DNA of 64,000 nt from an uncultured bacterium (GTDB lineage: Bacteria; Bacteroidota; Bacteroidia; Bacteroidales; Muribaculaceae): contig CAJMMT010000004.1 of NCBI GenBank assembly GCA_905214715.1, forward strand, positions 112,477-176,476. The letters run 5' to 3'. Below the pieces are notes generated by a model. It ran no database searches. It saw only the letters and a list, made by a program, of their open reading frames with translations, and was not told the origin of the DNA. A program made the position numbers and the translations under genes. This document shows positions 27,321 to 37,004 of the stretch, one piece after another. Position 1 is the stretch's first letter. Every line of letters begins with the position of its first letter.

Positions 27321-29414
27321 ATGGATAAAAACACCGTATGGGGATTGATCCTGATGGGCCTTATTTTCATGGGCTTCCTTTGGTTCTCCCCGAAACCTGA
27401 ACAGAATTCCCAGACCGCGGCCGACGAGCCGGAGAGCAGTGCGGTTACTGTACCCACAGGCCGCGACTCGCTCTCGCAGACCGAACGCGAGTGGCTTGTG
27501 CGCAACATAGAAGACAACGGCCAGAGCGTGACTCTCGCCGACGGCCGGCACGCACGCCGGGTTACCACACCCGACATGGAGCTGACTCTCGTGGGCGACT
27601 CCATTTTCGGCAACGTAACCGCAGGCGGACAATCTTACAGCTGGGCCGAAGTTTCCGACCCGACATCGGCCGCCATCTCCATCGAGCGGCAGCGCGAGGC
27701 GATAGCCGCCGTGCGCGACGCTTCCAACTCCATGGGCAGATATGGCCGTTTCGCCTCTTTCCTGAAAGGCGACGAGAAGGAGGTTAAGCTCGAGAACGAT
27801 GTGCTCTCGCTCACCCTCAGCTCGAAGTCCGGCTCGATAACCCGCGCCGAACTGCTGAAATATGACTCGGAATACAACTCGGACGAAACCAAGCGCGACA
27901 AACATCGCGTGGTAATCTTCGACAAGGGCACCGACCGCATGGCCTTCACCTTGCCCCTGCCGCAGGAGGTGAACACATCGGAACTTTTCTTCACCCCCAC
28001 CGTGGTTAACGACTCGACAGTACGCATGACCCTCGACATGGCCGAAGACGCATACTGGGGTCTGGAGTACACCCTTCCCAAGGGGGACTCATATCTGATA
28101 GGGATAAAGGTCATACAGAAAAACATGGCCAACATAGCCCGCAGCAACGTGCGCAACCTCGGTTTCAACTGGGAGCAGAAAATACGCCGTCAGGAAAAAG
28201 GACGTATGTTCGAGGAACGCAACTCGGGCATATACTACAAGTTCGCCGGCGGTTCGGTCGAGAATCTGTCGGAAAACAAGAACGACAGTGAAGAACGTCA
28301 GGCCAAGATACGCTGGATAGGATTCAAGAACCAGTTCTTCTCGTCGGTGATGATAAGCAAGAAACCTTTCAACACCGCCGATTTCAATTCGGAAGTTCTT
28401 AAAGGTTCCGATTATCTGAAGGACTGCACCGCCACGGCCCAGGTAAACGACTATGACTGGAACGCACCGGTGGCCGCCGAGTTCGACCTGTTTATCGGCC
28501 CGAACCTCTATCCGCTCCTGTCGGGCCTCGACAAAGCCGTGAATTATGGCGAGGACCTGAGCCTGACCCGCCTCATACCGTTAGGATGGACCCTCTTCCG
28601 CTGGATCAACGTCGGTGTCATAATACCGGTGTTCAACTTCTTAGGCAGCTTCATCTCGAATTACGGCATCATAATTCTGATACTCACTCTCTTCATAAAG
28701 CTGATACTCTTCCCCCTCACCTACAAGAGCTATCGTTCCCAAGCCCGCATGCGCATTCTCGCTCCCGACATAAAGGCTATCAACGATAAGTATCCCGGTC
28801 AGGAGAATGCCATGAAGCGTCAGCAGAAGACCATGGAGCTATACTCCAAGGCCGGTGCCAACCCGATGTCGGGATGTCTGCCCATGTTGCTACAGATGCC
28901 TATCCTGTTCGCGATGTTCACTTTCTTCCCCTCGTGCATAGAGCTGCGCGGACAGTCTTTCCTCTGGGCCCACGACCTCTCGGCCCCCGACGCCATAATC
29001 TCCTGGAGCGGCCACATACCCTTCATAACGGACTATTTCGGCAACCACATCTCGCTCTTCTGTCTGCTCATGACCGTGGTCAACATCATGTACACCAAGA
29101 TCAGCATGGCCAACACCCCGGGTCAGACAGGACCCATGAAGTGGATGATGTACCTGATGCCGGTCTTCTTCCTGGTGTTCTTCAACAATTATGCCGCCGG
29201 CCTGAGCTACTATTATTTCCTCTCGCTGCTTATCACCATCGCCCAGACCTACGCCATCCGCGCCTTCGTAAAGGAGGAGGATGTACGCAAGGCCATGGCC
29301 GAGAACGCCAAGAAGCCGCGTAAGAAATCAGGACTCATGGCGCGCCTCGAAGAGGCCCAGCGCCAGCAGCAGGAGATGCTTCGCCAGCAGCAGAAGCAGA
29401 GAGGCCGCAAATAA
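27321..29414 (+). CDS. yidC: Membrane protein insertase YidC
   Basis: A 697-residue Oxa1/YidC-family insertase with the long periplasmic domain of Gram-negative members. TM1 is at about residues 5-20 (WGLILMGLIFMGFLWF), the beta-rich periplasmic domain spans about 60-400, and the conserved five-helix core starts near 435 (NYGIIILILTLFIKLILFPLTYKSYRSQARM) with the cytoplasmic hairpin ending in GANPMSGCLPMLLQMPI. The tail is Lys/Arg/Gln rich. It follows pyrG directly, and the NapH-like gene starts 10 bases after its stop. Confidence 0.96.
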   Translation: MDKNTVWGLILMGLIFMGFLWFSPKPEQNSQTAADEPESSAVTVPTGRDSLSQTEREWLVRNIEDNGQSVTLADGRHARRVTTPDMELTLVGDSIFGNVTAGGQSYSWAEVSDPTSAAISIERQREAIAAVRDASNSMGRYGRFASFLKGDEKEVKLENDVLSLTLSSKSGSITRAELLKYDSEYNSDETKRDKHRVVIFDKGTDRMAFTLPLPQEVNTSELFFTPTVVNDSTVRMTLDMAEDAYWGLEYTLPKGDSYLIGIKVIQKNMANIARSNVRNLGFNWEQKIRRQEKGRMFEERNSGIYYKFAGGSVENLSENKNDSEERQAKIRWIGFKNQFFSSVMISKKPFNTADFNSEVLKGSDYLKDCTATAQVNDYDWNAPVAAEFDLFIGPNLYPLLSGLDKAVNYGEDLSLTRLIPLGWTLFRWINVGVIIPVFNFLGSFISNYGIIILILTLFIKLILFPLTYKSYRSQARMRILAPDIKAINDKYPGQENAMKRQQKTMELYSKAGANPMSGCLPMLLQMPILFAMFTFFPSCIELRGQSFLWAHDLSAPDAIISWSGHIPFITDYFGNHISLFCLLMTVVNIMYTKISMANTPGQTGPMKWMMYLMPVFFLVFFNNYAAGLSYYYFLSLLITIAQTYAIRAFVKEEDVRKAMAENAKKPRKKSGLMARLEEAQRQQQEMLRQQQKQRGRK

Positions 29415-29424
29415 AATAAAAAGA

Positions 29425-30282
29425 ATGCCGATGAGACGGCTCCGCATATTCCGAGTAGCGCTTGCAACCATATTCTTTATGGCCGCGGCGCTACTCGCGT
29501 TATTCCCTCTTTGGAGCCGGGGCAACAACGCCATGCTGAACGCCGTGGCGCAAGCCCAGATTCAACCCTCGGCGCTCTTTCTGCGCTCCTCTCTGTCGGT
29601 TACAGCCGGCGTTACCCTCTTCTGGTTAGCGCTCTCTTTCCTCTTCGGCCGCGTTTACTGCTCCACGCTCTGCCCCATAGGGACACTCTGCGACATCTCA
29701 GCCTGGGCCGGACGCAAGGTGGGACACAAAGAACGCTCATACCGTTTCACTGAACCGAAGAACGTACGGTTCTCTCTGCTTTGGATCTACCTCGGCACCC
29801 TCGTTCTCGGCCAGCTCGCGTTCCCATTCCTGGTGGAGCCGTGGAACATATGGCGCAATATCTTCTCGACAGTCAATCCGGGAACGGTGAAAGACACCTG
29901 GGTAGCGCTTGGCGTACCCGCCGCTGTTGGAATGACCGCCGGTGTCATATCTCTGATATTCATAGTACTTTTCTCCCTTCGCACAGGACGCGGATTCTGC
30001 ACGGCGATATGCCCGATAGGAACGGCTCTCGGTGTGGTGTCATCTTTCTCGCCAACCCAGATCGCCATCGACCCTGACCGCTGCATATCATGCATGAAGT
30101 GCGAGGAGGTATGTCCCTCAGGGTGCGTGAAGGTCGTAAGCCGCTATGTCGACAATTCCCGTTGCGTGCGCTGCCTCGACTGTCTGGACGTATGCCCGGC
30201 CAAGGCCATAGGATTCACCTCCAACCGCAACCGTCCCGCCTCCCCTCTCTTCATGAAACAACGAAAAAACATTCCCTCATGA
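29425..30282 (+). CDS. NapH/MauN-like 4Fe-4S membrane protein
   Basis: A 285-residue inner-membrane electron carrier. I chose ATG 29425; the frame is open further upstream but that part overlaps yidC and lacks hydrophobic character. TM helices alternate with the two NapH-type motifs [13 protein letters not shown] and [13 protein letters not shown]. The C-terminus has two ferredoxin 4Fe-4S motifs, [15 protein letters not shown] and [15 protein letters not shown]. Such proteins usually pass electrons from quinol to periplasmic reductases, but no partner reductase is nearby. It overlaps thyA by four bases (ATGA), an odd coupling to nucleotide synthesis. Confidence 0.85.
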   Translation: MPMRRLRIFRVALATIFFMAAALLALFPLWSRGNNAMLNAVAQAQIQPSALFLRSSLSVTAGVTLFWLALSFLFGRVYCSTLCPIGTLCDISAWAGRKVGHKERSYRFTEPKNVRFSLLWIYLGTLVLGQLAFPFLVEPWNIWRNIFSTVNPGTVKDTWVALGVPAAVGMTAGVISLIFIVLFSLRTGRGFCTAICPIGTALGVVSSFSPTQIAIDPDRCISCMKCEEVCPSGCVKVVSRYVDNSRCVRCLDCLDVCPAKAIGFTSNRNRPASPLFMKQRKNIPS

Positions 30283-31073
30283 AACAATACCTCGACCTTC
30301 TGCGCCATATCCTTGAAAAAGGACACCGCAAAGAGGACCGCACCGGCACCGGCACCATCTCTACTTTCGGATACCAGATACGCTGCGACCTCTCGGAAGG
30401 GTTTCCTCTGCTTACCACCAAGAAAGTCCACCTGAAGAGCATCATCCACGAGCTGCTATGGTTCCTTAAGGGAGACACCAACGTGAAATACCTGCAGGAG
30501 AACGGCGTGAGAATATGGAACGAATGGGCGGATCCCGACGGCGATCTCGGGCATATCTACGGCTACCAGTGGCGTTCATGGCCCGACTACAACGGAGGGC
30601 ACATAGACCAGATAGCCGAAGCCGTGAGAACCATACGCGAGAATCCCGATTCACGCCGCATAATAGTCTCTGCCTGGAATGTGGCGGACCTGGACAACAT
30701 GAACCTGCCTCCGTGCCACACACTCTTCCAGTTCTACGTTTGCGACGGCAAGCTCTCCTGCCAGCTTTACCAACGCAGCGCCGACTCATTCCTGGGCGTA
30801 CCCTTCAACATAGCCTCCTACGCTCTGCTGACCATGATGGTGGCCCAGGTATGCGGATTGCAGCCGGGCGAGTTCATCCACACTTTCGGCGACCTTCATA
30901 TCTACCTAGACCATCTCGACCAGGTGAACGAACAGCTTAAGCGCACCCCGCGCAAGTTGCCCCGCATGCGCCTGAACCCGGAGATAAAAAGACTCGAAGA
31001 CTTCAGATACGAAGACTTCAAGCTGGAAGACTACGATCCCCACCCACCGATCAAAGCACAAGTGAGCGTATGA
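30279..31073 (+). CDS. thyA: Thymidylate synthase
   Basis: A 264-residue enzyme that methylates dUMP to dTMP with methylene-tetrahydrofolate. The start at 30279 gives [15 protein letters not shown], and the length equals E. coli ThyA. The active-site Cys is in [12 protein letters not shown], and [19 protein letters not shown] is typical. It overlaps the gene before it and folA after it, each by four bases. The thyA-folA pair is the usual functional couple, since DHFR regenerates the folate that ThyA oxidises. Confidence 0.97.
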   Translation: MKQYLDLLRHILEKGHRKEDRTGTGTISTFGYQIRCDLSEGFPLLTTKKVHLKSIIHELLWFLKGDTNVKYLQENGVRIWNEWADPDGDLGHIYGYQWRSWPDYNGGHIDQIAEAVRTIRENPDSRRIIVSAWNVADLDNMNLPPCHTLFQFYVCDGKLSCQLYQRSADSFLGVPFNIASYALLTMMVAQVCGLQPGEFIHTFGDLHIYLDHLDQVNEQLKRTPRKLPRMRLNPEIKRLEDFRYEDFKLEDYDPHPPIKAQVSV

Positions 31074-31576
31074 TGACCGCCATAATAGTGGCTCTGGGCC
31101 GGAACAACGAGATTGGTTGCGAAAACCGTCTGATCTGGCCCATCCGCGAAGACCTGAGACATTTCAAACAGACTACCCTCGGCCATCCCGTGATAATGGG
31201 ACGCAAAACCTGGGAATCCCTTCCGAAGCGCCCTCTTCCCGGGCGTATGAATATAGTGGTGACGCGCCAGACCGACTACCGCGCCGAAGGCGCGCTGACA
31301 GCCGCGTCGCTTCCCGAAGCCCTCGCGCTGTTGCCCGACGATTCCGACTACCCTTTCATAATAGGGGGAGGCTCACTCTATGCCGAAGCGTTGCCCTCGG
31401 CATCGAGGCTTTTCCTTACCCGCATAGAGGATGAAGCACCGCAGGCCGACACATGGTTCCCGAGGATTTCGCCCGACGAATGGCAGACGGAAGAGATTTC
31501 GCCCGACATGACCGCCCTGATCGATGGCAAAGAGATAATCTACCGGTTCGAGAATTACGTCCGGAGGGAATCTTAA
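31070..31576 (+). CDS. folA: Dihydrofolate reductase
   Basis: A 168-residue NADPH-dependent reductase. [27 protein letters not shown] carries the substrate loop with the acidic active-site residue, [12 protein letters not shown] binds NADPH, and [14 protein letters not shown] closes the site. It starts inside the thyA stop (ATGA) and ends at a repeat-filled spacer before neuC. Confidence 0.96.
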   Translation: MMTAIIVALGRNNEIGCENRLIWPIREDLRHFKQTTLGHPVIMGRKTWESLPKRPLPGRMNIVVTRQTDYRAEGALTAASLPEALALLPDDSDYPFIIGGGSLYAEALPSASRLFLTRIEDEAPQADTWFPRISPDEWQTEEISPDMTALIDGKEIIYRFENYVRRES

Positions 31577-31646
31577 GGGCCTTAAAGTCTCTAAGGTCCT
31601 TAAAGACTTTAAAGTCCAAATGACCAATGACTGATGACCAATGACA
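31577..31646. repeat. Low-complexity spacer repeat (AAGTCTCTAAGGTCCTTAAAG type)
   Basis: The folA-neuC gap is built from short self-similar words, first CTTAAAG/CTTTAAAG/GGTCCTTAAAG, then CCAATGAC and TGATGACCAATGAC. The neuC start codon is part of the last word. The same first word family fills 37005-37060, and the second is echoed at 32763-32790. Confidence 0.65.
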
Positions 31647-32780
31647 AAACCCATAGTTATCGCCACCGGCACACGTGCCGACTGGGGACTGCTGAAACCC
31701 CTCGCCGACGAACTGCGCCGGCGTGAAGCGCCATTGTCGGTGTGGGCTACAAACATGCACGCCGACCCCTCTTTCGGAAATTCGCTGGCCGAAATCTCCG
31801 CCGACGGTTATCAGCCGGAACTTATAGGCCGCTACCGTGGGGATGCATCGGAGACCGTAGCAGAAAACACCCTTGCCTTCGGTAAGGCCCTGCGCGAGAC
31901 AAAACCGACCGCAATAATAATATTGGGCGACCGCATGGAGATGTTGGGCGTAGCGTCGGCGGCCCTGATTACCGGCACACCGATAATACACATCGCCGGC
32001 GGAACGGTATCGGAAGGAGCTGTCGACAACTCCATACGCAACGCCATTTCGCAGATGGCCTCGCTGCACCTCACCGAGACCGAAAAGACAGCCTCGCGGT
32101 TGAGGGCCATGGGAATATCTGCCTCCGACATACATGTCTGCGGCGCATCAGGAGTCTATAACGCAACACGCCGTAAGCTGATGAGCCGCGACGAGCTGGA
32201 GCGTAGTCTCGGTTTCGACTTAGGGGAACAGCTGCTTGTCTGCACACTTCATGCCGCTACAAGACCCGGCCCAGGCGAAGTACCGCTTCAGGCAATGGAA
32301 TCCATGCTCACGGCCCTCGGGTTATGGCTGGCGGAAGAAGAGGGCAACCGGGTGATACTCACGTGGCCCAACAATGACGTGGACCCCGCACCACAGGTCA
32401 GGGCAATGGAGAAATTCGCAGCTACCCGACCCGAACAGGTCCTTGTGATCCCCTCGCTCGGCGCGCTCCGCTACCTGTCGGCCGTCGCCATCTCGAAGGG
32501 GGTGATCGGAAACAGCTCCAGCGGATTGGTGGAAGTGCCGTCGACCGGTGTGCCGACCCTCGACATAGGTTCGCGCCAGACAGGACGCGAATGCGGCCCT
32601 TCCGTGATACACTGCGCACCCGACGCGGCGGCAATCTACGCCGGTATCCAGAAGATACTCTCGCCTGAAATCCAAGCCTTGGCAGCCAAACGTGAAAATC
32701 CCTACGCCAAACCGGATACCCCGGCTTTGATGGCAAATGCGGTCATCAACTATCAAAGACAAATGACTAAAGACCAATGA
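31641..32780 (+). CDS. neuC: UDP-N-acetylglucosamine 2-epimerase, hydrolysing
   Basis: A 379-residue GT-B-fold enzyme that turns UDP-GlcNAc into ManNAc plus UDP, the first step to sialic acid; legionaminate relatives use a diacetamido sugar. The family is recognised from IATGTRADWGLLKPLADEL, ILGDRMEMLGVASAALI, the HIAGGTVSEGAVDNSIRNAISQMA stretch with its catalytic acid and His, and GNSSSGLVEVPSTGVPTLDIGSRQTGR. It overlaps neuA by four bases. The last residues RQMTKDQ are encoded by the 14-bp tandem repeat that also encodes the NeuA start. Confidence 0.92.
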   Translation: MTKPIVIATGTRADWGLLKPLADELRRREAPLSVWATNMHADPSFGNSLAEISADGYQPELIGRYRGDASETVAENTLAFGKALRETKPTAIIILGDRMEMLGVASAALITGTPIIHIAGGTVSEGAVDNSIRNAISQMASLHLTETEKTASRLRAMGISASDIHVCGASGVYNATRRKLMSRDELERSLGFDLGEQLLVCTLHAATRPGPGEVPLQAMESMLTALGLWLAEEEGNRVILTWPNNDVDPAPQVRAMEKFAATRPEQVLVIPSLGALRYLSAVAISKGVIGNSSSGLVEVPSTGVPTLDIGSRQTGRECGPSVIHCAPDAAAIYAGIQKILSPEIQALAAKRENPYAKPDTPALMANAVINYQRQMTKDQ

Positions 32781-32790
32781 CTAAAGACCT
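32763..32790 (+). repeat. 14-bp tandem repeat at the neuC-neuA junction
   Basis: ATGACTAAAGACC(A/T) is repeated at 32763-32776 and 32777-32790. The first copy encodes the end of NeuC, and the second supplies the ATGA overlap and encodes MTKDL of NeuA. Confidence 0.8.
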
Positions 32791-33469
32791 ATACCTAATC
32801 CCGGCCCGAGGAGGCAGCAAAGGCATCCCGGGCAAGAATATAAAGCCATTCTGCGGCAAACCGTTGATTTGCCATTCCATAGACCATGCACGCGCCGCCG
32901 GCGCGGCAGACGCGGACATCTGCGTTTCCACCGACTCCCCCGAGATACGGAGGGTAGCCGAGGAATATGGTCTGCCGGTACCGTTCCTGCGTCCCGACGA
33001 ATTGGCCACCGACGGCAGCGGCACCTATGAAGTTATACTTCATGCACTCGATTTCTACGCCGCGCAAGGGAGAAAGTATGAGCGCGTGATACTTCTGCAG
33101 CCCACGTCGCCGCTTCGCACGGCCGAAGATATAAAGGGTGCCGCGGCCCTGTTCACACCCGACACCGACATGGTGGTTTCCGTTACCGAGGCTCGCACCA
33201 ACCCTTACTACAACGCATTCGAGACCGATGCGGACGGCTTCCTGAAAATATCGAAAGGCGACGGGCATTACACCCGCCGCCAGGACGCACCGAAAGTATA
33301 TGAATACAACGGTGCGGTATACGTAATGAGCGTAGAGGCGCTGAGACGCTCTCCCCTGTCGCGATTCAGCCGCCGCATACCATACCCAATGCCGGCCGAC
33401 CGCTCGGTAGACCTTGACACACCACTTGACTGGCAGATAGCGGAAGCGGTCAAATCGGCCGGCAGATAG
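32777..33469 (+). CDS. neuA: Acylneuraminate (nonulosonate) cytidylyltransferase
   Basis: A 230-residue enzyme that activates a nonulosonate with CTP to the CMP-sugar. The nucleotide-binding start LIPARGGSKGIPGKNIKPFCGKPLI, the STDSPEIRRVAEEYG segment and the LLQPTSPLRTAEDI motif are standard. It is translationally coupled to neuC and ends 10 bases before the convergent portal gene. With neuB at 24.5 kb it completes a three-enzyme route; no sialyltransferase is obvious next to it. Confidence 0.93.
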   Translation: MTKDLYLIPARGGSKGIPGKNIKPFCGKPLICHSIDHARAAGAADADICVSTDSPEIRRVAEEYGLPVPFLRPDELATDGSGTYEVILHALDFYAAQGRKYERVILLQPTSPLRTAEDIKGAAALFTPDTDMVVSVTEARTNPYYNAFETDADGFLKISKGDGHYTRRQDAPKVYEYNGAVYVMSVEALRRSPLSRFSRRIPYPMPADRSVDLDTPLDWQIAEAVKSAGR

Positions 33470-33478
33470 CCGGAATGG

Positions 33479-34951
33479 TCAAAACCCGAAGTCAAGATTA
33501 GGCGCCATGAAACGCGACAGGTCGCGGCCACGCAGGTCGGCCAACGCCCTTCCCGCCACCTGCTCCATACGCTCACGGCTGTAGAACCGCAGCAGATTGC
33601 AGGCATCTTTCATAGTGCCTTCGAGCACGAACTCCCGATAGCTCTCTATAAGGTCGAGCAACGAGGTCATGGCGTTGCGCGTCTGCTGATTGAACAGCGT
33701 GCCCGATACCGACGAACTGTCGAGCCTTCCCTGCAGGGCCGAGTTAACGCCGCTCACATTCTCGAACATCTGCAGCTGAATGTTCAGCAAGTCGGAAATA
33801 CCGGCATGAGATCCGGTGTTGCTGACCTGTTCGGGTCCCGGTACCCCCGGTTTGGCCCGGTAGGTTATCACACCGTTGAACCGCGACCATTCATCGGCCA
33901 CATCCTCTATGTCGGCATCATCGGGAAGCGCCCCCTCCGGAAAAAGAAGCACACCTTTCGCCGATGCGCGCATAACCCAGTCGTATAGCGTTATCAGTCG
34001 GTTGGTATAACGTTGCTGGTCTATGACATCGGCCACAAACGAATGAATCTCGCCGTCGATATAGGGATATACCTTAAACACATAGGGATGCGAACCGTGG
34101 GAATAGGGAGACACTCCCGAGTCGAGAACCACCCCTCCCGGGCCTAAAAAGGCATATCGCCATACACTGCGCCACTCCTTGGTTACCTCAACTCCGGCCG
34201 GAGGCGTGACACCGTTCTCTTCCGGCACACTGATTATGCGCCCCTCACTGCGGTCGTGCCAGCTGAGAAAGAGGGTCGGCTCCTCGTGCCATACCTCCAC
34301 TATCCTCACTCGGGCGCCCATATCGGATGCAGCCACACCGCAAGCCGAGGCCAACCGCTCCAATCCGCTCTCATCTTTCACGAACTGACGCACGGCATCG
34401 CGCAGGGTGGTGTTGTGTATCTCGCCCAACAGACGCACATCCCATCCACGGAAATCGCAACCTTCGCTGTCGAAAAAGAAATTGCAGGGATGCACATACT
34501 CCGTAAGGCAGTCCATACGGCCCCGGAGTGAGCCGAACGACTTACGATGGACAGCCACACCGCTGATAAGGAATTCTTCCATAGTGCGGGCATACAACTC
34601 TATAAGCCGGTTGCTCTGCGCGTTACATTCCAGCAGTTTGTTGACAAGCTCGGCCAGCTGCTCCTCGGTCGGGTCTCGCACCTTGCAGCGCGGCAGCTTG
34701 AAATCGTTGCGCCACACCCCGAGCACATTCCTGACCAGACGACGTATAAGATTATTCTTCAACGGCACGCTTCCCTGCGAACGGAGATAGCTCTCCTCAG
34801 TCATCCTTACCCCGTCGACTTCAATCACATCATCCCACTGCCGCCCGTATAGATAACGCTTGTTCCGCTCCCTGTCGCGCCGGAAACCTGCCATCTTCTC
34901 CCAGGCCCTGACACCCTCGTCCCAAAGTTCAGGCAAATACAAAGAATCCAT
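33479..34951 (-). CDS. Phage portal protein
   Basis: A 490-residue protein resembling P22-type portal subunits of Bacteroidales phages, the ring at the capsid vertex through which DNA passes. Recognition rests on the N-terminal YLYGRQWDDVI, the PLKNNLIRRLVRNVLGVWR segment, the central HPCNFFFDSEGCDFRGWDVRLLGEIHNTT and the later ENVSGVNSALQGRLDSSSVSGTLFNQQTR. I chose ATG 34951 (MDSLYLPELW); upstream codons fall in a low-complexity repeat. It follows the terminase gene on the same strand, the normal phage order. No capsid, tail, lysis or integrase gene is near, and the frame is intact. Confidence 0.75.
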   Translation of the reverse strand: MDSLYLPELWDEGVRAWEKMAGFRRDRERNKRYLYGRQWDDVIEVDGVRMTEESYLRSQGSVPLKNNLIRRLVRNVLGVWRNDFKLPRCKVRDPTEEQLAELVNKLLECNAQSNRLIELYARTMEEFLISGVAVHRKSFGSLRGRMDCLTEYVHPCNFFFDSEGCDFRGWDVRLLGEIHNTTLRDAVRQFVKDESGLERLASACGVAASDMGARVRIVEVWHEEPTLFLSWHDRSEGRIISVPEENGVTPPAGVEVTKEWRSVWRYAFLGPGGVVLDSGVSPYSHGSHPYVFKVYPYIDGEIHSFVADVIDQQRYTNRLITLYDWVMRASAKGVLLFPEGALPDDADIEDVADEWSRFNGVITYRAKPGVPGPEQVSNTGSHAGISDLLNIQLQMFENVSGVNSALQGRLDSSSVSGTLFNQQTRNAMTSLLDLIESYREFVLEGTMKDACNLLRFYSRERMEQVAGRALADLRGRDLSRFMAPNLDFGF

Positions 34952-34956
34952 AAAGC

Positions 34957-35007
34957 AAAAACTAAAAACCAACAACTTACAACTAAAAACTTACAACTAA
35001 AAACTAA
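34957..35007. repeat. ACTTACAACTAAAAA repeat between terminase and portal genes
   Basis: The words AAACTAAAAACC, AACAACTTACAAC and TAAAAACTTACAACTAAAAACT tile this short gap. The same word family borders the DUF4143 ATPase gene at 18.7 and 20.0 kb. It ends right before the portal start codon and overlaps the terminase 3' end. Confidence 0.65.
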
Positions 35008-36916
35008 GATCCGGCCTGACCCGATGCCGTCTGCGAAAGCATCCGCTCTCAGCACCACCTCTCTCTCCAGGTTGCCGCCGAGGAGGGTCCATACCGAAGC
35101 GGGATATGTAGAGACCTATCGCCCTCGTCATAAGCATATCGTCGTGCTTACCCTCTATTGCGCCATAACTGCCGTTCTGCCGCTGCTCGTAGGTAGCCAG
35201 CTCATCGACGCACTCCTCGTCAAGTTCCCTGTAACCACCTTCGCGGACAATCTCTATGAGATTGTTGATTACCGCACTTTTGGTAGAGCGATTCGTGTGA
35301 AAACCATAACGCATGGTCGGCGCACCGCTCACACTGTCGGCCGGAGCATCGCGCATGTAGAGATTTGAATAACCCTCCTTCAACGCCTCGAACAGAAACG
35401 AGGGGTCGGCATCGGTCATAGCCTCCATCTGCGCCTGATAATTCTCCACGGTATTGCTCTCTATAACCAGCAGCGCGTTGCAGTAAAAGCGCGCCAGACG
35501 CGCCGCCTTCCACGCAAGCAGGTCTATGTCGGTATGCCCGCGCCACTGGGCCACCACCTCGGGACCTTCACCGCGCAGCAGCGGGGCACGGTCGAGCACC
35601 ACCGCCACGCTCCAGTCGGAACGCACACTGCGGCCTCCCACGTCGACCACCACCATATACCGGTCGGCGCGACTCCCCTCTTCGGGCATGCGCCATATCT
35701 TGAGCGCCCCCTGCGTGTCGGGTATGAACCGCACATTGACCAGCGAACCGGCACCGCTCGACACGGCTCCCTGCACCTCGCCCACGGCAACCGGCGGGCG
35801 ACACCCATCCCTCAAAGCGGCGAGATGCCGCTTGTCGAACACCCGCGCTCCGGAATGGGCGAACGCCTCTTCGTCATCACTCGGATATTCGGCTGCCATC
35901 TGGGCATGGTCGGTATACTTGGCCCGCTCCCTCTCATACCACGCTATACCTTCGAGCGTGGCCCCTTTCAGCCACAGCTCCCAAAGATAACACCCCGGCT
36001 CCGAGCGGTCGTCGCGAGGTTCGCCGCCACAGCGTCCCTCCCATATCCGGCGAGCATATCCGGCAGGGTCGGCAAGAGGGATGGAATACTGGGGAATCTC
36101 ATACCATGCCACAAACAGGGGATGGAACTGCGACGTGCCGCGTCGGGCCTCGACATACTCCCGATGGAAATAGTTGCCCGTGCCATTGGCCGTGCTTTCA
36201 AGCACTATCATGGTGTAAGGCGCGTAGAGGACCCCCGCCAGGGCGGCGCGCACAAGGTCTTCCGGTTTCTTACCCTGGGTGGCGCGCCATATGCCCACTT
36301 CCGAAAGATGCACCAGCGAGTAGTCGCCGCCACGACAGGAGTCGGGCCTCTCGGCTGTACCGATCTTTATCTTGCAGTTGCGTGCCGGCACCCTCCAGCT
36401 CGCTCCCGAACGCCCCACCCCAACGAGCTTCTTCTGTTTCGGGTCGGCCTCTCCATCCTCGTTGAGTATCATCTGGGCCGGATAGGCTTCCATCATACGG
36501 TCGAACATATCCTTTATCTCGTCGGAGGCGGCTCCCTGATGGGCTATTATGAGCGAGTTGAGACCGGTGCGGTGAACCAGCTGCAACCAGGCCATATAAA
36601 GCTGTATGCAAGTGGAGCCACCCCACTGGCGGGCTTTGAGGAGCACAACGCGGATAGGTTCGCCCGCAAGACGCATCTCTTCGAGCATCGCCACCAATTT
36701 GCGCTGCGGAGGATTGAGCACAAAGGGTATGTCGGGGCCTCCGGCCTTGTTTTTTATGCGTGCCAGCGAGGCCGCCCAATAGGGAAAATCATAGAGATAG
36801 CGCGACTCACCGCGCCCATCCACAGGCCCGGGACCCGCAAGGGGGTCGTAAGCGTCGAAAAGGGTCTTGCGCCTGCGGGCGTTTTCGGCCAGTATTTCCT
36901 GAATCTTATTATCCAT
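34997..36916 (-). CDS. terL: Phage terminase large subunit
   Basis: A 639-residue DNA-packaging motor. The ATPase domain has a variant Walker A (VLLKARQWGGST, 91-102) and an acidic strand at YSLVHLSEV (199-207). The RNase H-like nuclease domain keeps all its acidic residues: VVDVGG (Asp 425), LVIESN (Glu 486) and KHDDML (Asp 592/593). The C-terminal 30 residues are Arg/Gly/Pro-rich. The reading frame is full length, which argues against simple decay. It pairs with the portal gene downstream but is isolated from any other phage gene in the window. Confidence 0.85.
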   Translation of the reverse strand: MDNKIQEILAENARRRKTLFDAYDPLAGPGPVDGRGESRYLYDFPYWAASLARIKNKAGGPDIPFVLNPPQRKLVAMLEEMRLAGEPIRVVLLKARQWGGSTCIQLYMAWLQLVHRTGLNSLIIAHQGAASDEIKDMFDRMMEAYPAQMILNEDGEADPKQKKLVGVGRSGASWRVPARNCKIKIGTAERPDSCRGGDYSLVHLSEVGIWRATQGKKPEDLVRAALAGVLYAPYTMIVLESTANGTGNYFHREYVEARRGTSQFHPLFVAWYEIPQYSIPLADPAGYARRIWEGRCGGEPRDDRSEPGCYLWELWLKGATLEGIAWYERERAKYTDHAQMAAEYPSDDEEAFAHSGARVFDKRHLAALRDGCRPPVAVGEVQGAVSSGAGSLVNVRFIPDTQGALKIWRMPEEGSRADRYMVVVDVGGRSVRSDWSVAVVLDRAPLLRGEGPEVVAQWRGHTDIDLLAWKAARLARFYCNALLVIESNTVENYQAQMEAMTDADPSFLFEALKEGYSNLYMRDAPADSVSGAPTMRYGFHTNRSTKSAVINNLIEIVREGGYRELDEECVDELATYEQRQNGSYGAIEGKHDDMLMTRAIGLYISRFGMDPPRRQPGERGGAESGCFRRRHRVRPDLSF

Positions 36917-37004
36917 GCCGCGAAGTTACGGCCCGAGGCACGGGGGTTGGCTTTTATCCTGCACTTTGGAGTTATTGAGGTTGGCTACGGAAGCTGCCGT
37001 TTTT

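Noticed and set aside
33479..36916. A complete prophage
   Set aside because: Only terminase and portal genes are present; both sides are chromosomal genes and I find no capsid, tail, lysis or integrase gene.
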